In this document: one piece after another, positions 1 through 5,332 of the stretch | Position numbering within the stretch: position 1 is the first letter of the stretch | How the letters are laid out: each line of letters starts with the position of its first letter | Source of the DNA: JBNKDD01 sp050288085 | Lineage (GTDB): Bacteria; Chloroflexota; Anaerolineae; Aggregatilineales; UBA3940 | Direction: 5' to 3' | Length of the DNA: 6,066 bases | Assembly (NCBI GenBank): GCA_050288085.1 | Contig: JBNKDD010000329.1 | Span: 1-6,066 of the forward strand | Notes under the pieces: model-generated | The model's input: only the letters and a program-made list of their open reading frames with translations | Database searches by the model: none | What the model was told of the DNA's origin: nothing | Made by a program: the position numbers and the translations under genes

Positions 1-1
1 T

Positions 2-30
2 TTGACAGGCAGCAAGCCACATCATATAAT
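2..30 (+). promoter_or_regulatory. sigma70-type promoter of the ribX-ribY-ribY operon
   Basis: A perfect -35 box TTGACA (2-7) and a perfect -10 box TATAAT (25-30) are separated by exactly 17 bp. This is the consensus for the housekeeping sigma factor. Transcription would start near 36-38, about 14 nt before the FMN aptamer, which is the expected geometry for a riboswitch leader. So strong a promoter suggests that control is exerted mainly at the RNA level rather than at initiation. No operator-like palindrome is visible around it. Confidence 0.9.
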
Positions 31-50
31 GCAGTTGTAATTCAATAAAC

Positions 51-202
51 ACCTTCGGGGCAGGGTGAAATTCCCGACCGGTGGTATTGATCAATGATGA
101 TGATATCAACATTGATTTAGCCCACGACCTGTGACGTGTGAACGTCCAGTGGATTCCGGTGTGATTCCGGAGCCGACAGTGACAGTCTGGATGGGAGAAG
201 GT
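51..202 (+). ncRNA. FMN riboswitch aptamer (RFN element)
   Basis: The conserved RFN blocks are present in order: CTTCGGGGCAGGGTGAAATT at 53-72 leading into CCCGACCGGTGGT (73-85), then AGCCCACGACC (119-129), TTCCGGTGTGATTCCGGAGC (155-174) and GTCTGGATGGGAGAAGG (185-201). The closing helix P1 pairs ACCTT (51-55) with AAGGT (198-202). The variable arm holds a 7-bp stem (90-96 with 110-116). A second peripheral hairpin lies around 130-150 (GACGT/ACGTC with a GTGA loop). The family binds flavin mononucleotide and turns off riboflavin synthesis or uptake genes. Lying directly upstream of an ABC permease, it marks the operon as flavin transport. Confidence 0.96.
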
Positions 203-258
203 TATAACTCAAGGGTTCAAATATATCTATATATATTTGTTCAATTGCGTTTGCCCTA

Positions 259-268
259 TGCCCCGAAG
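259..268 (+). promoter_or_regulatory. antiterminator pairing segment of the FMN riboswitch expression platform
   Basis: Bases 259-268 (TGCCCCGAAG) are a perfect 10-bp reverse complement of bases 53-62 (CTTCGGGGCA) at the 5' edge of the aptamer. The same bases make up most of the terminator's 5' arm. The two pairings are mutually exclusive: FMN-bound aptamer leaves the terminator free to form, while ligand-free RNA can pair 53-62 with 259-268 and block it. Between aptamer and terminator lies an AT-rich 9-bp hairpin (218-226 with 231-239, loop CTAT) that could bring the distant arms together. The pairing is visible in the sequence; the switching mechanism is inferred. Confidence 0.7.
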
Positions 269-289
269 TCCTTGTGACTTCGGGTTTTT
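262..289 (+). terminator. rho-independent terminator controlled by the FMN riboswitch
   Basis: CCCGAAGTC (262-270) and GACTTCGGG (276-284) form a perfect 9-bp stem with loop CTTGT, followed at once by five T residues (285-289). It lies about 60 nt after the aptamer and 45 nt before the ribX start, so it is placed to stop transcription before the first gene when FMN is bound. Confidence 0.92.
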
Positions 290-300
290 GATCTCCACCC

Positions 301-330
301 CTGCCCTGATACTACTGGCCGAAAGGGCAG
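301..330 (+). promoter_or_regulatory. hairpin overlapping the ribX ribosome-binding site
   Basis: CTGCCCT (301-307) and AGGGCAG (324-330) form a perfect 7-bp stem with a 16-nt loop. The 3' arm covers most of the only Shine-Dalgarno-like stretch, AAAGGG (322-327), which ends 7 nt before the ribX ATG. The fold could lower ribX translation. Whether it forms in vivo, and whether it responds to FMN, cannot be told from sequence. Confidence 0.4.
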
Positions 331-334
331 ATTC

Positions 335-1171
335 ATGCAAATCACAACGATCCAACGACAGGCAAAAACACCGGCTCAATCCCGGCAGCAGACTCACGGA
401 GTAAACCTGGGACGGCACATTGCACCGGCAGCAGCCTTTGCTGTCTTCTTAATTGGTTGGGAACTGGTCGTCCGGCTGGGTGATTACCCGACCTTTATCC
501 TCCCTTCACCTGGTCAGGTGGCTAAAAAGTTGGTTGAGGTCGTGTCAAACGGCACACTCTGGAATCACACCCTGATCACGCTGGGTGAGATTTTGCTCGG
601 TCTATCACTTGGGATGCTAATTGCCACGCTGCTGGGTTATGCGATTGCCAAATCACCCACATTAGAACAGGCGGTGGCTCCTTACCTGGTTGCTTCACAA
701 GCTGTACCAATTGTGGCAATTGCGCCTTTGCTAGTGATCTGGTTTGGGACAGGCCTGACCAGCAAAGTATTGATCAGCGCCCTGATCGTCTTCTTCCCGA
801 TATTGATCAACACGATAGCCGGGGTAAGGGGGGTTCCAGAAGATCTGCGTGATTTGATGCGGTCGCTGCATGCCACCCCCTGGCAGATGTTCACCAAGCT
901 TGAAGTACCGGCAGCAATGCCGGTCTTGCTGGCCGGGTTGAAGGTCGGTGCCACACTGTCGGTGATAGGAGCGGTGGTCGGCGAATTTGCCGGAGCAAAA
1001 GCCGGGCTGGGCTTTATGATTAATCTGGCAGACGGTCAATATGATACGGCACGAGTGTTTGTCGGCGTGTTTGCGCTGGTTGTGCTGGCGCTGATCCTGT
1101 ATGGGGCGGTCGCCTGGTTGGAACGGCGGTTGTTGGCCTGGCGTCAAGCCGGAAATGGGCGGCAGGCGTAG
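335..1171 (+). CDS. ribX: RibX-type ABC transporter permease, predicted riboflavin uptake
   Basis: This is a 278-residue integral membrane subunit of the SsuC/TauC/ThiX-like permease family (binding-protein-dependent transport inner membrane component). About six hydrophobic helices lie at residues 29-48, 83-105, 116-138, 143-164, 196-216 and 241-261. The family's early motif FILPSPGQV is at 54-62. The cytoplasmic EAA-like loop that docks on the ATPase spans about 168-202, including HATPWQMF and LEVPAAMP. Length is normal for the family. The ATG at 335 is preceded by a weak AAAGGG site. As first gene behind the FMN riboswitch, and followed by NMT1-like binding proteins, it matches the RibXY riboflavin transporter described in Chloroflexi. 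Family membership alone would also allow sulfonate or pyrimidine transport; the riboswitch decides for flavin. No ATPase gene accompanies it. Confidence 0.88.
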   Translation: MQITTIQRQAKTPAQSRQQTHGVNLGRHIAPAAAFAVFLIGWELVVRLGDYPTFILPSPGQVAKKLVEVVSNGTLWNHTLITLGEILLGLSLGMLIATLLGYAIAKSPTLEQAVAPYLVASQAVPIVAIAPLLVIWFGTGLTSKVLISALIVFFPILINTIAGVRGVPEDLRDLMRSLHATPWQMFTKLEVPAAMPVLLAGLKVGATLSVIGAVVGEFAGAKAGLGFMINLADGQYDTARVFVGVFALVVLALILYGAVAWLERRLLAWRQAGNGRQA

Positions 1172-1244
1172 CTAAGCCAGGCGTGTATTCAAAACAGAAA
1201 GTATGTGACTTCCAACCAATCTATCAAATGGGGGAAATAAATTC

Positions 1245-2234
1245 ATGCGTTTACGTTCTGTTTTAGTTTTGCTCGTTACTTTTGCCCTGATTCTGACTGC
1301 CTGCGGTGGACAACCAGCCACATCGGGTGGTGAATTAACCCCGGTGAATCTGTACCTATCTTATATACCCAATGTTCAGTTCTCTCCTTACTATGTGGGG
1401 ATTGAAAAAGGTTTCTTTGCTGAAAATAGCCTCGATGTGACGATTGAGCACAAATCCGAGTCGGAAGCGATCAAGCTAGTCGCCACTGACAAGGAAACCA
1501 TTACGATGGCTATAGTCAGCGGGGAACAGGTACTGCTGGCTCGTGAGCAGGAAATCCCGATAGTCTATGTGTTTGAGTGGTATGAGAAATTCCCGGTGGC
1601 AATCGCATCCAAGGCTGAGTTAGGGATCACAACTGTAGACGATCTGGTGGGGCATAGTGTCGGAACCCCCTTACAGGAGGGAGCCAGCTATATCGGATTG
1701 GAGGCTATATTGTTTGCTGCCGGGCTGACCGATGCCGACATCGATCTCCAGGTGACAGGTTATACCCAGGTCGAGACGCTGGTCACCGACCGGGTCGATG
1801 CGGTGGTGATCTACATTGCTAATGAACCGATTCAATTAGAGGCACAGGATGTTGATGTCAACCTGATCCAGACTGCTGATTACGCTGCATTGGTCGGTAA
1901 TGGGTTGGTCGTCAGTGAATCACTGATTGACGAGCAGCCTGACCTGGTCAAAGGTGCGGCAAAAGCACTTTCGGATGCACTGGATTTCACGATCAATAAC
2001 CCGGACGAAACTTTCGAGATTGCCGAGAAGTATGTCGAAGGGCTGGATGATCCGGCCATCACAGAGACTCAACGGGAAGTACTGGCTCGCTCAATTGAAC
2101 TGTGGAGGGCAGACCGGTTGGGTGAAACGAGTCTGGCTTCCTGGGAAACGATGCAAAGTGTACTGCTGGATATGGGGCTGCTATCAGGTGAACTTGACCT
2201 GGGAGCTGCCTTCACCAATGAGTTTTTGCCGTGA
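1245..2234 (+). CDS. ribY: RibY-type substrate-binding lipoprotein, copy 1
   Basis: This 329-residue periplasmic-type binding protein belongs to the NMT1/THI5-like family. It would be lipid-anchored outside the membrane and deliver riboflavin or a related flavin to RibX. Residues 1-19 are a lipoprotein signal peptide ending in the lipobox LTAC, with the acylated Cys at 20. The mature part opens with the family motif IPNVQFSPYYVGIEKGFF and continues with GTPLQEGASYIGLEA and TGYTQVETL, similar to the IGFTQ-type region of related binding proteins. The ATG at 1245 follows a GGGGGA site at 1230-1235. The gene starts 73 nt after ribX and shares its transcript. The mature chain aligns without gaps to the next gene, with about 62 differences over 310 residues by hand count. 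Thiamine-precursor (ThiY) binding is the main alternative, but the leader is an FMN and not a TPP switch. Confidence 0.85.
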   Translation: MRLRSVLVLLVTFALILTACGGQPATSGGELTPVNLYLSYIPNVQFSPYYVGIEKGFFAENSLDVTIEHKSESEAIKLVATDKETITMAIVSGEQVLLAREQEIPIVYVFEWYEKFPVAIASKAELGITTVDDLVGHSVGTPLQEGASYIGLEAILFAAGLTDADIDLQVTGYTQVETLVTDRVDAVVIYIANEPIQLEAQDVDVNLIQTADYAALVGNGLVVSESLIDEQPDLVKGAAKALSDALDFTINNPDETFEIAEKYVEGLDDPAITETQREVLARSIELWRADRLGETSLASWETMQSVLLDMGLLSGELDLGAAFTNEFLP

Positions 2235-2249
2235 CCTCTCACTAATGTT

Positions 2250-2282
2250 GGTAAGAGCGACAAAGATATGTTCGCCCTTACC
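2250..2282 (+). other. intercistronic hairpin between the two ribY copies
   Basis: Bases 2250-2260 and 2272-2282 can form an 11-position stem with a single A-C mismatch and an 11-nt loop. No T-run follows directly (TATTTATCAAT comes next), so it is not a convincing intrinsic terminator. It ends 12 nt before the GAGG ribosome-binding site of the second ribY (2295-2298). A role in mRNA processing, stability or partial attenuation between the copies is possible but inferred. Confidence 0.45.
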
Positions 2283-2306
2283 TATTTATCAATCGAGGAT
2301 ATATAG

Positions 2307-3293
2307 ATGATACGCGTACGTTCTGTTTCAATGCTGCTCCTGTTCTTTTTTCTCACGGCTTGCAGCGGACAACAAGCAGCTCCGGGGAATGAATTAACCC
2401 CGGTGAATATCTACCTGCCTTTTATACCTAATGTCCAGTTCTCTCCTTTTTATGTAGGGATCGAGAAAGGGATATTTGCCGAAAACGGCCTCGATGTGAC
2501 GATTGAACATAAGGCCGAGTCGGAGGCTCTCAAGCTGGTAGCGACTGAAGAAGATACCGCTACGATGGCGGTTGTCAGTGGGGAGCAGGTGCTGCTGGCT
2601 CGCGAACAGGAAATCCCGGTGGTTTATGTGTTTGAGTGGTATGACCGCTTCCCGGTGGCAATCGCTTCCAAAACCGAGTTGGGGATCACCGATGTGGCGA
2701 GTCTGGCCGGACATAGTGTCGGGACTCCGTTACAGGAGGGAGCCAGCTATATCGGGCTGGAAGCCATGCTATTCGCTGCCGGGCTAACCGATGCTGATAT
2801 TGATCTCCAGGTGACAGGCTATACCCAGGTTGAGACATTGATCACCGACCGGGTCGATGCGGTGGTGGTCTACATTGCCAATGAACCAATTCAATTAGAG
2901 TCGGAGGGCGTTGACGTAAATCTGATCGATACCACCGATTATGCCGATCTGGTTAGCAACGGGTTAGTAACCAGCGAGTCGCTGATTGATGAGCAGCCTG
3001 ACCTGGTTGGACGGGTCGTCAAAGCGTTCTCGGAGTCGGTTGATTACGCGATCAATAACCCGGACGAAACTTTCGAGATCGCCACTGGCTATGTTGAGGG
3101 GCTGGATGACCCGGCCAATGCGGAGACTCAGCGGAAAGTACTGGTCCGGTCAATTGGGCTGTGGGAGGCGGATCGGTTAGGTGAAACCAGCCTGGCTTCC
3201 TGGGAATCGATGCAGAATGTCTTGATAAATATGGGATTGTTATCCAGTGAGCTAAATCTGGAAGCTGCTTTCACCAATGAGTTTTTGCCGTAG
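2307..3293 (+). CDS. ribY: RibY-type substrate-binding lipoprotein, copy 2
   Basis: This 328-residue paralogue of the preceding gene belongs to the same NMT1/THI5-like family. The signal peptide is residues 1-18 with lipobox LTAC and acylated Cys at 19. From that Cys to the end it aligns without gaps to copy 1 over 310 residues at about 80% identity. The motifs IPNVQFSP, FEWY, GTPLQEGASYIG, TGYTQVET and YIANEPIQLE are kept in both. Differences cluster around residues 220-237 (GRVVKAFSESVDYA in place of KGAAKALSDALDFT) and after GIT (DVASLAG in place of TVDDLVG). The ATG at 2307 has a GAGG site 8 nt upstream, stronger than that of copy 1. It is intact, with no frameshift, so it is probably a functional second binding protein for the same permease. 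Whether the ligand is the same or a related flavin is unknown. Confidence 0.84.
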   Translation: MIRVRSVSMLLLFFFLTACSGQQAAPGNELTPVNIYLPFIPNVQFSPFYVGIEKGIFAENGLDVTIEHKAESEALKLVATEEDTATMAVVSGEQVLLAREQEIPVVYVFEWYDRFPVAIASKTELGITDVASLAGHSVGTPLQEGASYIGLEAMLFAAGLTDADIDLQVTGYTQVETLITDRVDAVVVYIANEPIQLESEGVDVNLIDTTDYADLVSNGLVTSESLIDEQPDLVGRVVKAFSESVDYAINNPDETFEIATGYVEGLDDPANAETQRKVLVRSIGLWEADRLGETSLASWESMQNVLINMGLLSSELNLEAAFTNEFLP

Positions 3294-3306
3294 AATTTTG
3301 TTTTGG

Positions 3307-3329
3307 GTAGGGACAGGTCTCGCCCCTAC
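3307..3329. repeat. imperfect palindrome in the convergent intergenic gap
   Basis: GTAGGG (3307-3312) and CCCTAC (3324-3329) form a 6-bp stem around an 11-nt loop, 13 nt after the ribY copy 2 stop. No T-run follows on either strand, so it is a poor rho-independent terminator. The GTAGGG...CCCTAC form resembles short dispersed palindromes often seen between genes in Chloroflexi and cyanobacteria. Whether it is repeated in this genome cannot be seen here. It may mark or help transcript ends between the converging operons. Confidence 0.4.
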
Positions 3330-3354
3330 ATTATGCATCTCGTTTTGATCTATT

Positions 3355-3369
3355 CCTAACCCGGTTAGG
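3355..3369. other. small hairpin over the stop codon of the glycosyltransferase gene
   Basis: CCTAAC (3355-3360) and GTTAGG (3364-3369) make a 6-bp stem with a 3-nt loop. It covers the TAA stop (3365-3367, minus strand) of the glycosyltransferase gene. No T-run follows in either direction, so a terminator role is only weakly supported. Confidence 0.3.
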
Positions 3370-5332
3370 GTAATTCTAAGTGCAGATGATCGCCGCCTGG
3401 TGGGTCTTCGACTATCAGGCGGCGATTTGTTTCCGGGTCGTACAACCCGACGTTGACGGCGTAGGGGCCGGGAGGGGCGTCGGCGGGCAGGGTCAGGTCA
3501 TGGGCCTGGATAAATACATCGCCGGGACACCATTGGGTAGCCGGAACCCCAAGTATGTCGCTCTGGGTCAGGATGTTTCCATCCAGATCAATCAGGTGGA
3601 GAAAAATCCGCAGAGGAGTATCAGACGGTCGGTCAGCCTGCCAGATAGTCAGGACGGTGACGCTGACGCCGGGCATGATGTCCCCCGCCGGGATAACGTC
3701 GATCAAGCGGACAAGCGGGTCAGCGCCCGACACCGGGATAAAACCAGGTTCAAAACCACTCTCCAGGGGAATATCGTCCGTAGAGATATAACGTGTATAC
3801 CAGTCGTTTTGCTGATCGAGAGTTATGCCCCATTCGCCAAGCCGCTGTTCTAAGGCCGGGTGCAGGCTGATCGAGTTGGGGATCAGGATATAGCGTTCAG
3901 AGGATTGAGAAGGGATCAACAGTGCCGATTGGGGGTCGAAATATCCTGCCTGTGCATCGGGTATCTCATGCCCGACCAACAATCGCAGTGACGCCGGGTC
4001 CATCGTTTCCGGGGTCAGGCCGCCGATGGCTGTTGTAACCGGGTCATCCGGTCCGGGGAAATCGGAGGCGATCACACGGTACTCGTCCTGATAAAGGAAG
4101 CGCACCACCGGGTTATCGTTCCAGATGGTGAAATAATAGCTAGCGGTATGGTCGAGTTGGAGTAAAAGCCCGCTGATCACGATCAGGGTGACAACAGTAC
4201 CCATGCGGGGACGATCTGCCTCCCGGACGATCTCCCAGGCGCGGGCGGCTGCCATCGCCGGGAAGATATACACGATTCCGAGCAGACCGATAGTCCTCGA
4301 TGGGTTGACCGGTCGCTCGGTCACCAGGGTGGGAATCAGCATCCCCACCAGCCAGATCAGCGCCAGTGCATAACCGGGCCGCCGTTCCTCATCTGACTGG
4401 AACAATCCCATTATGGCCCAGAGCAAACCCAGATAGAAAAAGATTGCCATCAGAATGGTCGGGAAAATCGGCTGATCCTGGATGTTGAATTCCAGGCCGT
4501 GGTCGCCCGCGACTGAGAAGACTCCCATCACCGGGACGATGTTTGCCAGGGTAGGGCCGGGGTCACCGACTAATAAGGCTTCAAGCGGAGCATTAACCGC
4601 ATCGGCACGGGCAGCGGTAGCCGGGTCGGCCCAGCCGATGATCAGGGGAATTGCCATCAATGCGGCGATCAGCATGCTTCCCCCCAGCTTGATCCATTTA
4701 CCTTGCAACAACTCGCGGCGGATCAGGGTCAGGTAAGCAAACCAGGCCAGCAGAAGAAATGGAAAGATCAGCGCGGAAGGGTAGGTATAAAGGGTGATTC
4801 CGATTAGCCCGCCGATCACGCCATAGCGCCACAGGGGTGGATCAGGTTCTTCTAGCAGGCGCAGCACTAGATAAGCAGTGATCAAGGCCATGACCGGCAT
4901 GCTGCCGGTGCGAACGGCCAATCGAGCAAACATCAATGCCCAGAAGGAGGTTACCCACCCGGCGGCAGCAACCCACCCGGCATTACGTCCGAATAAACGA
5001 CGAGCGAGGCTGAAGCTGATCGTCGCTCCGATCAGGCTGAAGGCAATCGAAGGAAATCGAGCCGCCAGCAGGTTATCCCCAATCAGGCGGAATGAGGCGG
5101 CCTGGATAAATAAATAGAACGCTTCTCGCCCGCCCCCATACGGATACAAAGCCCGGATATCACCCTGGTTGATCAACTGGACGTTGAGCCAGTTACGCAC
5201 CTCGTCGTGAATAATACCGGGTGGGGCTGAGGTGAATTGACCCACCCGCAGCCTCCAACCCACCAGCAGGATCAGAACGATCAGCAACCACTCCCAACCG
5301 GGTAGGCGTTTATTTGGCTTCATATTGCTCAT
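3365..5332 (-). CDS. GT-C family membrane glycosyltransferase (GT39/ArnT-like) with C-terminal beta-sandwich-like module
   Basis: The 655-residue protein has an N-terminal membrane part of roughly eleven helices (about residues 13-30, 85-110, 118-138, 143-160, 169-186, 187-205, 217-233, 288-311, 319-336, 345-366, 377-393). The first outer loop has the acidic pair HDE at 42-44, where GT-C enzymes keep their catalytic acid. RFPSIAFSLIGATISFSLARR (92-112) is typical of PMT_2-type proteins. Such enzymes move a sugar from a polyprenyl-phosphate donor to an acceptor outside the membrane; donor and acceptor here are unknown. Residues 395-540 form a soluble outer region without a recognised motif. 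Residues 545-655 are a beta-rich module (FLHLIDLDG, WCPGD at 601-605, VGLYDPETNRRL at 628-639) that also occurs twice in the upstream gene. The ATG at 5332 overlaps that gene by 23 nt; a second in-frame ATG at 5323 is possible. GAAGG (5336-5340) precedes the first start by only 3 nt and the second by 12 nt, so the true start is uncertain. Confidence 0.82.
   Translation of the reverse strand: MSNMKPNKRLPGWEWLLIVLILLVGWRLRVGQFTSAPPGIIHDEVRNWLNVQLINQGDIRALYPYGGGREAFYLFIQAASFRLIGDNLLAARFPSIAFSLIGATISFSLARRLFGRNAGWVAAAGWVTSFWALMFARLAVRTGSMPVMALITAYLVLRLLEEPDPPLWRYGVIGGLIGITLYTYPSALIFPFLLLAWFAYLTLIRRELLQGKWIKLGGSMLIAALMAIPLIIGWADPATAARADAVNAPLEALLVGDPGPTLANIVPVMGVFSVAGDHGLEFNIQDQPIFPTILMAIFFYLGLLWAIMGLFQSDEERRPGYALALIWLVGMLIPTLVTERPVNPSRTIGLLGIVYIFPAMAAARAWEIVREADRPRMGTVVTLIVISGLLLQLDHTASYYFTIWNDNPVVRFLYQDEYRVIASDFPGPDDPVTTAIGGLTPETMDPASLRLLVGHEIPDAQAGYFDPQSALLIPSQSSERYILIPNSISLHPALEQRLGEWGITLDQQNDWYTRYISTDDIPLESGFEPGFIPVSGADPLVRLIDVIPAGDIMPGVSVTVLTIWQADRPSDTPLRIFLHLIDLDGNILTQSDILGVPATQWCPGDVFIQAHDLTLPADAPPGPYAVNVGLYDPETNRRLIVEDPPGGDHLHLELP

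Noticed and set aside
227..418. 63-codon minus-strand open frame across the riboswitch terminator and ribX start
   Set aside because: It runs through the terminator and the ribX 5' end, and has no recognisable motif or upstream signal.
731..1147. 138-codon minus-strand open frame antisense to ribX
   Set aside because: It is rich in Gln, His and Pro as expected for the antisense of a membrane protein gene, with no start context or recognisable motif.
1172..1244. Internal promoter for ribY copy 1
   Set aside because: No pair of -35 and -10 boxes with acceptable spacing is visible in the gap; the gene is best read as part of the ribX transcript.
1927..2310. 127-codon plus-strand open frame overlapping the end of ribY copy 1
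   Set aside because: It lies in another frame of a clear lipoprotein gene, has a basic, Trp- and Arg-rich composition without any domain, and a similar shadow recurs in the paralogue at 2986-3180.
335..3293. Thiamine-precursor (ThiXY) or sulfonate/nitrate transporter identity for the permease and binding proteins
   Set aside because: The protein families alone allow it, but the leader carries all conserved blocks of the FMN aptamer and none of the TPP switch, and RibXY of Chloroflexi uses the same families.
3307..3369. Bidirectional intrinsic terminator between the converging operons
   Set aside because: Two hairpins exist, but neither is followed by a T-run on either strand, so they are listed as structures and not as terminators.
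3380..3853. 157-codon plus-strand open frame antisense to the glycosyltransferase
   Set aside because: It is the complement of the conserved C-terminal module of the glycosyltransferase; composition and lack of a ribosome-binding site point to a shadow frame.
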